From: an uncultured Acidobacteriota bacterium
Lineage (GTDB): Bacteria; Acidobacteriota; Vicinamibacteria; Vicinamibacterales; CAVVIG01
DNA: 64,000 nt
Direction: 5' to 3'
Assembly: GCA_902825985.1 (NCBI GenBank)
Contig: CADEDC010000004.1
Span: 68,686 to 132,685, forward strand
Under the pieces are notes generated by a model. That model had not been told where the DNA came from. It searched no databases and saw nothing but the letters and a program-made list of their open reading frames with translations. The first letter of the stretch is position 1. Every line of letters starts with the position of its first letter. Shown here in pieces: positions 49,258-60,047 of this stretch. Both the position numbers and the translations under genes were made by a program.

Positions 49258-50535
49258 ATGGCTACCGACACCTCGAACGTCCCGCGCTGGCGCACGCTGG
49301 CAGACAGCGACCCGGCCATCGCCGAAGCCATCGCCAGCGAGCGGGCGCGCCAGAACCACGGCCTCGAACTGATTGCCTCGGAGAACTTCGTCAGCCGCGC
49401 CGTACTGGAGGCCGCCGGCTCGGTGATGACGAACAAGTACGCCGAGGGCTACCCGGGACGCCGCTACTACGGCGGCTGCGAGTTCGTCGACATTGCCGAG
49501 CGCCTGGCCATCGACCGCGCGAAGGCGCTGTTCGGCGCCGAGCACGCCAACGTCCAGCCGCATTCGGGTGCACAGGCCAACATGGCCGTGTACCTGACGC
49601 TGCTCAAGCCGGGCGACAAGGTGCTCGGCATGAACCTGGCGCACGGCGGCCATCTGACGCACGGCCACCCGCTGAACTTCTCGGGCCTGCTCTACTCGAT
49701 CGTGCCGTACGGCGTACGCCAGGACGACGAGCGGATCGACTACGACGAGATCGACCGGCTCGCCGACCGCGAGCGGCCGAAGATGATCGTCGTCGGCGCC
49801 AGCGCCTATCCGCGCGTCATCGACTTCGGGCGCATCCGTCTCGCCGCCGACCGCATCGGCGCCACGATCTTCACCGACATGGCGCACATCGCCGGACTCG
49901 TGGCTGCCGGCGTGCACCCGAGCCCGATTCCGCACTCCGACATCGTCGCCACCACCACGCACAAGACGTTGCGGGGACCGCGGGGCGGCCTGCTGCTGGC
50001 GCGCGGGCAGTACCAGAAGGATCTCGACCGCAGCGTGTTCCCCGGCGTCCAGGGCGGGCCGCTGATGCATATCATCGCGGCCAAGGCGGTGTGCTTCAAG
50101 GAGGCCGGCGAGCCGGAGTTCGCCGAGTACCAGCGGCAAATCGTGAAGAACGCGGCGCGGCTGGCAAGCGGGCTGTCGGCCGCGGGGTTCCGCCTGGTCA
50201 GTGGCGGCACCGACAATCACCTGATGCTGGTGGACGTGTTCTCGAAAGGGATCACCGGCAAGCTCGCCGAAGCGGCGCTCGGCAAGGCCGGCATCACCGT
50301 CAACAAGAACGCGATCCCGTTCGACACGAACCCACCGATGGTGGCGAGCGGCATCCGCCTCGGCACACCGGCGGTCACGACGCGCGGCATGCGGGAGGCC
50401 GACATGGACGTCGTCGCCGAGCTGATTGCCCGTGCGCTCAGCACCCCCGAGGACGATGGGGCGCTTGGAATGGTGCGCGCCGAGGTCGAACGCCTGTGCC
50501 GGAAGTTCCCCCTGTACCCGGACGGCCAGAGCTGA
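49258..50535 (+). CDS. glyA: Serine hydroxymethyltransferase
   Basis: A 425-residue PLP enzyme starting [14 protein letters not shown] after AAGGA. Family motifs are complete: [54 protein letters not shown], and [13 protein letters not shown] with the PLP-binding Lys. It converts serine and tetrahydrofolate to glycine and methylene-tetrahydrofolate, feeding the one-carbon pool that FolC also serves. The frame is open upstream to 49024 but that part overlaps rpiB out of phase and is not SHMT-like. The next gene's open frame overlaps its end. Confidence 0.98.
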   Translation: MATDTSNVPRWRTLADSDPAIAEAIASERARQNHGLELIASENFVSRAVLEAAGSVMTNKYAEGYPGRRYYGGCEFVDIAERLAIDRAKALFGAEHANVQPHSGAQANMAVYLTLLKPGDKVLGMNLAHGGHLTHGHPLNFSGLLYSIVPYGVRQDDERIDYDEIDRLADRERPKMIVVGASAYPRVIDFGRIRLAADRIGATIFTDMAHIAGLVAAGVHPSPIPHSDIVATTTHKTLRGPRGGLLLARGQYQKDLDRSVFPGVQGGPLMHIIAAKAVCFKEAGEPEFAEYQRQIVKNAARLASGLSAAGFRLVSGGTDNHLMLVDVFSKGITGKLAEAALGKAGITVNKNAIPFDTNPPMVASGIRLGTPAVTTRGMREADMDVVAELIARALSTPEDDGALGMVRAEVERLCRKFPLYPDGQS

Positions 50536-52733
50536 GGTCCCGCGCAGACGACGCCGGCGACCGGTCTCCCGAGGACGCGCGAGGCGACGACTCCCCGGAC
50601 GACTTCCCGCCGCCGTTCGCTGGCGGGCCCGGCGACACCGTGGCCGGCCACCTGCCGGCCGCACGTTCGCTCCGGGACGCGGTCGCCCACGTGTTCGACC
50701 CGGACGGGCCGTTGGCGCACACACTCCCGGACTTCGAGCCGCGCGCCGGCCAGGCCGACATGGCGCACGCCGTCGCTCGCACGTTCGAAGACACCGGCGT
50801 ACTGCTCGCGGAGGCCGGCACCGGCACGGGCAAGACCCTCGCCTACCTCATTCCCGCAATCCTGAGCCGGCAGCGCGTGCTGGTGTCGACCGGCACGAAG
50901 AACCTGCAGGAGCAGATCTACTTCAAGGACATCCCGCTGCTGCGTGAAGCGCTCGGTGTCCCGTTCACGGCGGCTTACATGAAGGGCCGGGCGAACTACC
51001 TGTGCCTCCACCGCCTCGACCAGCTGACGGGCGAGGCGCAGACGATGCCGCAGCGCGACGCGGCAGGGAGCGCCAGCCGTTTCGGCCGTCAGCCGGCCGG
51101 ACGTGGCGCCACGCACCAGAGTGGCGACAGCATCTTCCTGCCGATCGTCCGCGAGTGGGCGACCCGGACCGAGACCGGGGATCGCGCCGAGCTCGAAGAC
51201 CTGCCGGAGGATACGCCGTTCTGGAACGACGTCTCGGCAACCGCCGAAACCTGTCTCGGATCGGACTGCCCGCGCTACGACGAGTGTTTCGTCACCCGCA
51301 TGCGGCAGCGCGCCGCCGCCGCCGATCTCGTCATCGTGAACCATCACCTGTTGTGCGCCGACGCCGCGGTCCGCCAGAACAACTATGGCGAGGTCATTCC
51401 GTCCTGCGCCCACGCGATCGTGGACGAGGCACACCAGCTCGAAGACGTTGCGACCCAGTATTTCGGCGTCGCGGTCAGCAACTACCGGCTCGAGGATTTC
51501 GCCCGCGACGTCGAACGGCTGTCTGTGCTGCGCAGCCTGGATGCCGTCGACCGTGAATCGGTCGACAAGGCCGTGTCCCGCCTGCGTGACCAGGCGCGCG
51601 ACTGCCTGACCGAGGTCGCCGGCGCTCACCGGGCCGCCGGACTCTCCAGCGGGCGCGCCGAGGAACGGATCCGCGTGACGCGCGACTCCCTGTCCGCCGC
51701 CAGCCAGGCCACCGCGTTCCTGGCCGGCACCCTGGAGGTGCTCGAGTCGACGCTGACGCTGCTGGCGGCGAGAAGCGGGCGCGCGGCCAACGACGCCGAC
51801 GAGCCGCCGGACGACGCGGAAGCGGCGCGCGCGCTGGCGCGGCGGGCCGGACAGATACGCGACGATATCCGCTTCCTGATGCGGGCCGACGACCCGGCCT
51901 ACGTCTTCTTCGTCGAGTTCCGCGCCAGGGGGATCTTCCTGCGCGCGTCGCCGATCGACGTGTCCGCCATCATCCGCGACCTGCTGCTCGACCGTATGCA
52001 GACGATCGTGCTGACGTCGGCCACGCTGGCGGTCGACGACTCGTTCCAGTACATCCGGACGAGGCTGGGGATCATCGACGCCGAAGAGCTCAGGCTGCCG
52101 TCCGAGTTCGACTACGGCCGGCAGGCGATCCTGTATCTGCCGAAGCGGATGCCGGATCCCCGCTCACCCGAGTTTCCCGCGGCGGCCGGTCGCGAAGTGA
52201 TCGCGGTCCTCAAGCGGACCCGCGGCCGAGCGTTCGTCCTGTTCACCAGCTACGCGGGGCTGCGAGCCGTTCAGGCTCAGGCTGAGTTGGCGCTGCCCTA
52301 CCCGATCCTGGCGCAGGGTTCAGCCCCCCGTTCACAACTGCTGAATCAGTTCCGCGAGACGCCGCACGCGGTGCTGTTCGCCACGTCCAGCTTCTGGCAG
52401 GGGGTAGATGTTGCAGGGGAAGCACTTAGCTGCGTGATCGTCGACAAGCTGCCGTTCACCTCGCCCAGCGATCCCATCACCAGCGCCCGCATCGACGCCA
52501 TCCGGGCGCGCGGCGGCGAGCCGTTCTCGGAATATCAGGTGCCACTCGCCATCCTGGCGCTCCAGCAGGGGCTGGGGCGGCTCATCCGTCACCGGGCGGA
52601 CCGCGGGGTGCTCGCCATCCTCGACCCGCGCCTGCGGACCAAGGGGTATGGACGACGCTTCCTTGCCTCGCTCCCACCGGCACCGGTTGTGCACGACCTC
52701 GATGAGGTCGAAGCGTTCTTCCCGATCGTGTAA
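50496..52733 (+). CDS. DinG/XPD-like ATP-dependent DNA helicase with iron-sulfur cluster
   Basis: Counted from the GTG at 50496 it has 745 residues. The start is uncertain: that GTG overlaps glyA by 40 bp, and a GTG at 50640 would drop an acidic, Asp/Pro-rich leader that nevertheless has coding-like third positions. Motifs: Walker [18 protein letters not shown], four spaced Cys for a 4Fe-4S cluster ([20 protein letters not shown]), DEAH box [13 protein letters not shown], and helicase motif [18 protein letters not shown]. These define the XPD/DinG superfamily 2 helicases used in DNA repair and replication-transcription conflicts. It is closer to DinG/YoaA than to Rad3. Confidence 0.92.
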   Translation: MPEVPPVPGRPELRSRADDAGDRSPEDARGDDSPDDFPPPFAGGPGDTVAGHLPAARSLRDAVAHVFDPDGPLAHTLPDFEPRAGQADMAHAVARTFEDTGVLLAEAGTGTGKTLAYLIPAILSRQRVLVSTGTKNLQEQIYFKDIPLLREALGVPFTAAYMKGRANYLCLHRLDQLTGEAQTMPQRDAAGSASRFGRQPAGRGATHQSGDSIFLPIVREWATRTETGDRAELEDLPEDTPFWNDVSATAETCLGSDCPRYDECFVTRMRQRAAAADLVIVNHHLLCADAAVRQNNYGEVIPSCAHAIVDEAHQLEDVATQYFGVAVSNYRLEDFARDVERLSVLRSLDAVDRESVDKAVSRLRDQARDCLTEVAGAHRAAGLSSGRAEERIRVTRDSLSAASQATAFLAGTLEVLESTLTLLAARSGRAANDADEPPDDAEAARALARRAGQIRDDIRFLMRADDPAYVFFVEFRARGIFLRASPIDVSAIIRDLLLDRMQTIVLTSATLAVDDSFQYIRTRLGIIDAEELRLPSEFDYGRQAILYLPKRMPDPRSPEFPAAAGREVIAVLKRTRGRAFVLFTSYAGLRAVQAQAELALPYPILAQGSAPRSQLLNQFRETPHAVLFATSSFWQGVDVAGEALSCVIVDKLPFTSPSDPITSARIDAIRARGGEPFSEYQVPLAILALQQGLGRLIRHRADRGVLAILDPRLRTKGYGRRFLASLPPAPVVHDLDEVEAFFPIV

Positions 52734-52781
52734 GATATTCGTCGTTTCGTCTTCAAAACGCTTCGGATTTCAGGAGGATAT

Positions 52782-53744
52782 ATGGTCCGCCGAGTGAGCG
52801 GTCAGCCGACGTGGCTGCGGGTGGTGCTGGCGCTGATCGCCCTTGCGGTGGCGGTCCCTGCGTTTGCGCAAAACGGCATGCTCAAGGGCACCGTGCGCGA
52901 CGAAAAAGGGGCGACCGTCGAGGGCGCCAAGGTGATGATCACCCAGAACGGCGGCACCGGCCGGAAGTTCGAGACCAAGACGGACAAGAAGGGTGAGTTC
53001 ATCCAGATTGGCCTGCCGTCGGGGTCCTACAGTGTGGTCGCTGAGAAGGAGAAGCTGGCGTCGCAGCCGGCGACCGTCACCGCGAGCGCGGGCCGGCCGG
53101 CCGAAGTGGCGCTCGTCGTCACCGCCGCCCTGGGTGCCAATACCAAGGCGTCGCAGGAAGCGGCGGCGGCGCTGAAGAAGACCTTCGAAGAGGGTGTGGC
53201 GGCGAGCAATGCCGGCAATCACCAGGACGCCATCGCCAAGTTCCAGCAGGGCATCACCCAGAACGCCAACTGCACCGATTGCTACAACAACATCGGCTTC
53301 AGTTACATGCAGTTGAAGGACTACCCGAAGGCCGAGGACGCGTACAAGAAGGCCACCGAGATCCGTCCGAACGATTCGGCAGGCTGGAACGGTCTGGCGA
53401 ACGTCTACAACGCGCAGAAGAAGTTCACGGAAGCCCAGGCGGCCAGTGCCAAGGCGACCGAACTGGCAGGCGCCAGCGGCGGGCTCGGCGGCAACGCCGA
53501 CGCGCTCTTCAACCAGGGGGTCATCCTGTTCAACGGCGGGAAGAGCAACGAGGCCAAGCCGCTGTTCGAGCAGGCCGTGGCGGCGAATCCACAGCACGCC
53601 GAAGCGCACTACATGCTCGGCATGACGTCGGCCGGCTCCGATCTCAAGGCGGCCCGCGCCGCATTCGAGAAGTATCTGGAGCTGGCGCCGACCGGCCCGA
53701 ACGCCGCGATGGCCAAGCAGTTCCTGGACGCACTGCCGAAGTAA
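52782..53744 (+). CDS. Exported protein with carboxypeptidase-regulatory-like domain and TPR repeats
   Basis: A 320-residue protein with a strong ribosome site (CAGGAGG) before the ATG. The signal peptide (WLRVVLALIALAVAVPAFAQ) is followed by a beta-sandwich (about 35-110; GMLKGTVRDEKGATVEGAKVMI, GLPSGSYSVVAEKEK) and then TPR repeats (FEEGVAASNAGNHQDAIAKFQQ, CYNNIGFSYMQLKDYPKAEDAYKKATEIRPND, AHYMLGMTSAGSDLKAARAAFEKYLELAP). The same beta-sandwich type begins the TonB-dependent receptor at 8949. Likely a periplasmic protein; its role is unknown. It is followed 8 bp later by yggS. Confidence 0.87.
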   Translation: MVRRVSGQPTWLRVVLALIALAVAVPAFAQNGMLKGTVRDEKGATVEGAKVMITQNGGTGRKFETKTDKKGEFIQIGLPSGSYSVVAEKEKLASQPATVTASAGRPAEVALVVTAALGANTKASQEAAAALKKTFEEGVAASNAGNHQDAIAKFQQGITQNANCTDCYNNIGFSYMQLKDYPKAEDAYKKATEIRPNDSAGWNGLANVYNAQKKFTEAQAASAKATELAGASGGLGGNADALFNQGVILFNGGKSNEAKPLFEQAVAANPQHAEAHYMLGMTSAGSDLKAARAAFEKYLELAPTGPNAAMAKQFLDALPK

Positions 53745-53752
53745 GTCCGTCG

Positions 53753-54457
53753 GTGATCGACTCCGTCGCGCTCACGGCTCGACTGGACGACGTTCGCGAT
53801 CGCATCGCGGCCGCCGCCGGTCGAGCCGGGCGCACGCCCGCCTCGGTCCGCCTCATCGCCGTTTCCAAGACATTCTCCGCCGAACACGTCCGCGTCGCCG
53901 CGGCCGCCGGTCAGCTCGACTTCGGCGAGAACAAGGTCCAGGAAGCCCACCAGAAGATCTCGGCGCTCGGCGATCTCCCGCTTCGGTGGCACCTCATCGG
54001 TCATCTGCAGTCCAACAAGGCACGCAAAGCCGGCGGGCTGTTCGACGTGATCCACTCCATCGACGGCGCGGCACTGCTCGAGCCGCTCGACAAGGCGGCC
54101 CGTGACGCCGGCCGGCAGGTCGATCTGCTGATACAGGTCGATCTCGCCGGTGAACGAACGAAACATGGCGTGACGCCGGACAGCCTGCGGGCCCTCGTCG
54201 AGGCCGCCTCGCACTGGAGCGCTCTTCGCGTCGTCGGCCTGATGTTGCTGCCGCCGGCAGGAGACCCGGATGACGCACGGCCGTACTTCGCCCGGCTCCG
54301 AGCGCTGCGGGATGACCTGGTTCGCCAGGGCGTGCCGCCGGCAGCGCTGGCCGAACTGTCGATGGGGATGAGCCACGACTTCGAGGTCGCCATCGCCGAG
54401 GGGGCGACGATGGTCCGCGTCGGCACGGCGATCTTCGGCGAGCGCAGCTACCTGTAA
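53753..54457 (+). CDS. YggS/PROSC family pyridoxal-phosphate homeostasis protein
   Basis: A 234-residue alanine-racemase-fold protein starting with GTG at 53753. It has LIAVSKTF with the PLP-binding Lys, DFGENKVQEAHQKI, WHLIGHLQSNKARKA, and the C-terminal SMGMSHDFEVAIAEGATMVRVGTAIFGER. Members bind PLP without known catalysis and keep cellular PLP balanced. It lies between the TPR gene and the divIVA-like gene; yggS next to divIVA-like and yggU genes is a recurring order in cell-division regions. The open frame to its left is antiphase to the TPR gene. Confidence 0.95.
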   Translation: MIDSVALTARLDDVRDRIAAAAGRAGRTPASVRLIAVSKTFSAEHVRVAAAAGQLDFGENKVQEAHQKISALGDLPLRWHLIGHLQSNKARKAGGLFDVIHSIDGAALLEPLDKAARDAGRQVDLLIQVDLAGERTKHGVTPDSLRALVEAASHWSALRVVGLMLLPPAGDPDDARPYFARLRALRDDLVRQGVPPAALAELSMGMSHDFEVAIAEGATMVRVGTAIFGERSYL

Positions 54458-54575
54458 AACGGTCACGACGGCTGCACGGAACCGGCAGCGTGCGCGGTTC
54501 TGCGCTCTACAGCCTGCCGACGCCTCCGCCGATACCGCTCTCAGGACTTCCCCGCAAGCCGGAGCACGAGAATCC

Positions 54576-55181
54576 ATGAATGTCAGTCCGCTCGACCTGA
54601 GACAGGCCAAGTTCAACACCACCCTCAGGGGCTTCGACAAGATCGAGGTCACGTCGTTCCTGATGGCGGCGGCCGACGACTACGAACAGGCGCTGCGGGA
54701 AACCGACCGGTTGCGCCAGGACGTCAACCGCATGGAGGCGGTGCTCGCCGAGTATCGCGAGCACGAGAAGAGCCTGAAGTCGACGCTGATGGCGGCGCAG
54801 CGGCTGGCTGAGGACATCACGGCCAACGCCGAAAGCGAGGCGCAGCGCATCGTCCGCGAGGCCCAGAGCCGGTCCGACCTGCTGCTCGAGAAGACGCAGT
54901 CGCGGCTGGAGGACGTGCAGCGTGAAATCGACGGGCTGAAGCTGAAGCGCCGCGATGTCGAGACGTCGCTCGAAGGCACCATCCAGACCCTGCGGAATAC
55001 GCTCGACTATGTCCGCGAGCAGGACGCGCGCGACCGCGAAGAGCGGCAGGTGCTGCTCCACCGTCCGCGGCCCGAGGGCGACGTGGTCAAGAAGATTGAG
55101 CCGCCAAAGACGGAGCCGATGAACGCGTCCACCGCGTTTGCCGCCAACCTCGAGCAGCTGAGGCGGGCCGCTCAAGGCTAG
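54576..55181 (+). CDS. DivIVA-domain protein
   Basis: A 201-residue coiled-coil protein. The N-terminal MNVSPLDLRQAKFNTTLRGFDKIEVTSFL matches the DivIVA lipid-binding domain that senses curved membrane. Long heptad-rich helices (about 35-150, ALRETDRLRQDVNRMEAVLAEY and similar) follow, then a Pro-containing tail (PPKTEPMNASTAFAANLEQ). DivIVA proteins mark cell poles or division sites; in Gram-negatives their roles are less clear. A 118-bp gap separates it from yggS; yggU is 29 bp downstream. Confidence 0.92.
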   Translation: MNVSPLDLRQAKFNTTLRGFDKIEVTSFLMAAADDYEQALRETDRLRQDVNRMEAVLAEYREHEKSLKSTLMAAQRLAEDITANAESEAQRIVREAQSRSDLLLEKTQSRLEDVQREIDGLKLKRRDVETSLEGTIQTLRNTLDYVREQDARDREERQVLLHRPRPEGDVVKKIEPPKTEPMNASTAFAANLEQLRRAAQG

Positions 55182-55197
55182 CCGGGCGGCCGTCCGC

Positions 55198-55203
55198 TAG
55201 ACT
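55198..55203 (+). promoter_or_regulatory. Candidate -10 box 7 nt before yggU start
   Basis: TAGACT precedes the GTG at 55211 by 7 nt with no Shine-Dalgarno, fitting the leaderless pattern. It also lies within the likely divIVA-yggU transcript, so it would be an internal promoter. Confidence 0.4.
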
Positions 55204-55210
55204 GGGCAGC

Positions 55211-55492
55211 GTGATTCAACAGTCGGAGACCGGCGTCACCATCGACGTCAGGGTCATCCCGCGCGCTCGCAAGACCGAACTCGCCGGCACGCGCCAGGAC
55301 GCCATCCTGGTCCGGCTCGCCGCACCGCCAGTCGACGGCGCCGCCAACCAGGCGCTTCTCCGCTTCCTGGCCGAGATCCTCTCCGTACCGATGCGTGCGA
55401 TCACGCTCGTCTCGGGCGAGAAGGGTCGCGAGAAGCGGCTGACCATCGCCGGCCTGCGGGCGGCAGACGTGCGCGCCAGGCTGGCCCTCTAG
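55211..55492 (+). CDS. DUF167 (YggU) family protein
   Basis: A 93-residue protein with GTG start and the family pattern VIPRARKTELAGTRQDAILVRLAAPPVDGAANQALLRFLAEIL followed by SGEKGREKRLTIAG. This is the small YggU/DUF167 fold, widespread and often near yggS/yggT, function unestablished. It ends 40 bp from the convergent lepB gene; I see only a weak GACCGG-TTTT-like hairpin between them and no sure terminator. Confidence 0.93.
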   Translation: MIQQSETGVTIDVRVIPRARKTELAGTRQDAILVRLAAPPVDGAANQALLRFLAEILSVPMRAITLVSGEKGREKRLTIAGLRAADVRARLAL

Positions 55493-55532
55493 ACCGGTTT
55501 TGGTCCGGTCCGCGGCCGGCGCGGCCGCTGCG

Positions 55533-56183
55533 TCAGCGGACCACGCGAAAGGTGCGGTCCCAGCGCGTCAGCGTCGCGGCGTTCTCATCGTAGGACCAGT
55601 AGATCAGCAGCGCCTTCCCCTTGACGTTCTCGCGCGGCAGGTAGCCCCAGTAGCGGCTGTCCTCGGAGTTGTCGCGGTTGTCGCCCATCATGAAGTACTG
55701 ACCAGGCGGCAGCGTGACCGGACCGTAGCGCTCGCGCAGGTCGGGCTGGCTCGCGCCGGTCGATTCGGACGGCGGACTCAGGAAGTGGACGTACGGCTCG
55801 TCGAGCTTCTGGCCGTTGATGTAGATCTGCTTCGCCCGCATCTCCAGCGTCTCACCCGGCAAGCCGATGACCCGCTTGATCAGGTCGCGCTCCGGCTCGT
55901 CTGGATGCTTGAACACCAGGATGTCGCCGCGCCGGATCTCGCCGAACGGCAGCAGCATGCGTTCGAGGGCGGAGCTGGTTGCCGCGGTGACGAACTTGTT
56001 CACCAGCAGGTGATCGCCGATGAGCAGGTTGTTCTCCATCGATCCGCTCGGGATCTTGAACGCCTGCACGACGAAGGTGCGGATGAACAGCGCCAGGACG
56101 ACGGCAATGACGATCGACTCGAAGTACTCGCGGATCGTGCTCTTGCGGAACGGCGGCTGCGGTTGCGGTTGTCGTTTGGCCAC
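55533..56183 (-). CDS. lepB: Signal peptidase I (second tandem copy)
   Basis: A 216-residue type I signal peptidase starting with GTG at 56183. One transmembrane helix ([21 protein letters not shown]) precedes the catalytic Ser 48 in KIPSGSME and the catalytic Lys 103 in [33 protein letters not shown] completes the family signatures. It removes signal peptides from exported proteins at the periplasmic face. It is 20 bp downstream of a close paralogue; both keep all catalytic residues. The shorter N-terminus and smaller insertions distinguish it. Confidence 0.96.
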   Translation of the reverse strand: MAKRQPQPQPPFRKSTIREYFESIVIAVVLALFIRTFVVQAFKIPSGSMENNLLIGDHLLVNKFVTAATSSALERMLLPFGEIRRGDILVFKHPDEPERDLIKRVIGLPGETLEMRAKQIYINGQKLDEPYVHFLSPPSESTGASQPDLRERYGPVTLPPGQYFMMGDNRDNSEDSRYWGYLPRENVKGKALLIYWSYDENAATLTRWDRTFRVVR

Positions 56184-56203
56184 GCGGTCTCGCGGTCAGC
56201 GGC

Positions 56204-56960
56204 TCAATGAATCGGCCGGAACATGCGGTCCCAGCGCGTCTTGCTGAAGAAGTGCGTGAAGACCGACACGAGGTTACGGATCGAGGTACGAGCGTCGGTG
56301 TCGAGGTAGTCCTCCGGGCCGGCGTCGTACGACCAGTAGATCAGGAGCGCGCGGCCCTTGATGTACTCGCGCGGCAGGAAGCCCCAGTAGCGGCTGTCCT
56401 GCGAGTTGTCGCGATTGTCGCCCATGACGAAGTACTGGTTGTCGGGCACGGTGACCGGGCCGAACCGTTCGCGGACGTCGTTGGTCGTCAGCTCGCTCAA
56501 CTCGTTCGCGCCCGACGGCGCCGTGAGGAAGTGCACGTACGACTCCTCGAGCGGTTGCCCGTTGACATAGACCCTCTTCTCGCGCAGCTCGAGCGTGTCT
56601 CCCGGCAGGCCGATGACCCGCTTGATGAAGTCGCGTTCCGGTTCCTCCGGATACTTGAAGACGACGACGTCGCCGCGTCCGATGACGCCGACCGGCAGCA
56701 GCGTTCGTTCGAGCGCGGAGGCCGAGGGGCCCAGCACGAACTTGTTCACCAGCAGGTGATCGCCGATGAGCAGGTTGTTCTCCATCGATCCGGTCGGGAT
56801 CTTGAACGCCTGGACGACGAACGTCCGGATGAACAGGGCGAGGATCACGGCAATGACGATCGACTCGAAGTACTCGCGCGCGGTGCTCTTCCGGAACGGC
56901 TCCGGCGAGGCCGGCGCGGCCGCCTGGGCACGGACCGCCGTCGCGCCGCCGGGCGCCCGC

Positions 56961-56971
<11 letters not shown>
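56204..56971 (-). CDS. lepB: Signal peptidase I (first tandem copy)
   Basis: A 255-residue type I signal peptidase with an Ala/Pro-rich cytosolic leader (residues 1-27), a membrane helix almost identical to that of its neighbour, catalytic Ser 62 in KIPTGSME and Lys 117 in [13 protein letters not shown], and [20 protein letters not shown]. It has an extra segment near residues 205-235 ([19 protein letters not shown]) absent from the second copy. Its start overlaps the lepA stop by 11 bp, so lepA-lepB-lepB form one operon, as lepA-lepB does in many bacteria. Confidence 0.97.
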
Positions 56972-58769
<1,798 letters not shown>

Positions 58770-58785
58770 GTCAGGGCGAACCTTG

Positions 58786-58791
58786 ATTATA
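58786..58791 (-). promoter_or_regulatory. -10 box of the lepA-lepB-lepB operon
   Basis: TATAAT on the minus strand, 16 nt before the lepA ATG. No good -35 at 16-18 bp was found. Predicted leader is about 9 nt. Confidence 0.55.
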
Positions 58792-58898
58792 GCTGGCGCA
58801 CGGAAGCTCTGCCGCTCCGTGGCCCGGACGCCCCTCCGGCAGGTCCGATGTCGCGCCGTGGCCGCGATGACCGGCCGGCGGCGGGGCGCGGGCGAGGT

Positions 58899-60038
58899 TC
58901 AGCGCTGCTCGACCGGTCGATAGCGCTGCGGGTACTCCGGTCCAATGTACTCGGCCCGCGGCCGAATCAGACGATTGTTCGCGTACTGCTCCAGCACGTG
59001 GGCCGTCCAGCCGGAGACGCGGCTGACCGCGAAGATCGGCGTGAACAGATCGATGGCGATGCCGAGCACGTGGTAGGTCGACGCGGAGTAGAAGTCGACG
59101 TTGGGGTGGAGCTTCTTTTCCGCCTTGACCAGCGCCTCGATCCGCTGCGACATCTCGAACCAGGTCGTCTGCCCGGCGCGCTGTCCGAGGTCCCGTGACA
59201 TCTGGCGCAGGTGCGTCGCGCGTGGATCCTCGGTGTGGTACACGCGATGGCCGAAGCCGGGAATCTTCTCCTTGCGCGCCAGCCGGGCCCGCACCACCTC
59301 CTCGGCTTTCTCGACGCCGGCCGACGCGCCGATGTCGAGCAGCATCTTCATCACCTCGGCGTTCGCGCCACCGTGCAGGGGCCCCTTCAGGGTGCCGATT
59401 GCCGCGACGACTGCCGAATGGATGTCGGTGAGCGTCGCAGCGGCGACGCGCGCCGCGAAGGTCGAGGCGTTCAGCTCGTGATCGGCGTGCAGGATGAGCG
59501 CGACATCGAACGCCCGCGTCGCCAGGGCGCTGGGCCGTTCGCCGGTCAGCATGTAGAGAAAATTGCCGGCCTGTCCGAGTACCGGGTCCGGCGCGATCGG
59601 GCCGCCGCCGGCGTTGACCCGCCCGCTGGTCGCCACCAGCGTGCCGAGCTGCGCGGTCAGCCGCACGGCCTTGCGATAGTTCGCCTGCGGCGAGCTGTCG
59701 CGGGCATCCGGATCGTAGTGGCTCAGCGCCGAGGTGAGCGTCCGCAGGGCGTCCATGCCGTCGCCCTGCGGCAGCGATTTCATCAACCGGATGACCGGCT
59801 CGGGCAGCGGGCGCGACGCCGCGAGCTGTGACTGCAGATCGCCGAGCTCGGCGCGGGTCGGCAGCCGCCGATGCCACAGCAGGTAGCAGACCTCCTCGAA
59901 TGTCGCGTGGCGCGCCAGTTCGTGGATGTCGTAGCCGCAGTAGGCGAGGACGCCGCGATCGCCGTCCAGATAGCAGATGGCAGACGACGTCGCGACGGTA
60001 TCTTCGAGGCCGGCTTTCGGCTTGTCCGCGGCAGTCAT
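58899..60038 (-). CDS. Citrate synthase
   Basis: A 379-residue citrate synthase of the shorter (type II-like, gltA/citZ) class. Active-site motifs are HADHELNAST, KGPLHGGANAEVMKML and GFGHRVYHTEDPRATHL, holding the catalytic His residues, plus the Asp-containing NVDFYSASTYHVLGI. It condenses oxaloacetate and acetyl-CoA at entry to the TCA cycle. Methylcitrate synthase is an alternative within the same family; the neighbours do not include prp genes, so citrate synthase is preferred. It sits 9 bp downstream of the GT2 gene, probably in one transcript. Confidence 0.93.
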   Translation of the reverse strand: MTAADKPKAGLEDTVATSSAICYLDGDRGVLAYCGYDIHELARHATFEEVCYLLWHRRLPTRAELGDLQSQLAASRPLPEPVIRLMKSLPQGDGMDALRTLTSALSHYDPDARDSSPQANYRKAVRLTAQLGTLVATSGRVNAGGGPIAPDPVLGQAGNFLYMLTGERPSALATRAFDVALILHADHELNASTFAARVAAATLTDIHSAVVAAIGTLKGPLHGGANAEVMKMLLDIGASAGVEKAEEVVRARLARKEKIPGFGHRVYHTEDPRATHLRQMSRDLGQRAGQTTWFEMSQRIEALVKAEKKLHPNVDFYSASTYHVLGIAIDLFTPIFAVSRVSGWTAHVLEQYANNRLIRPRAEYIGPEYPQRYRPVEQR

Positions 60039-60047
60039 GACACGCGG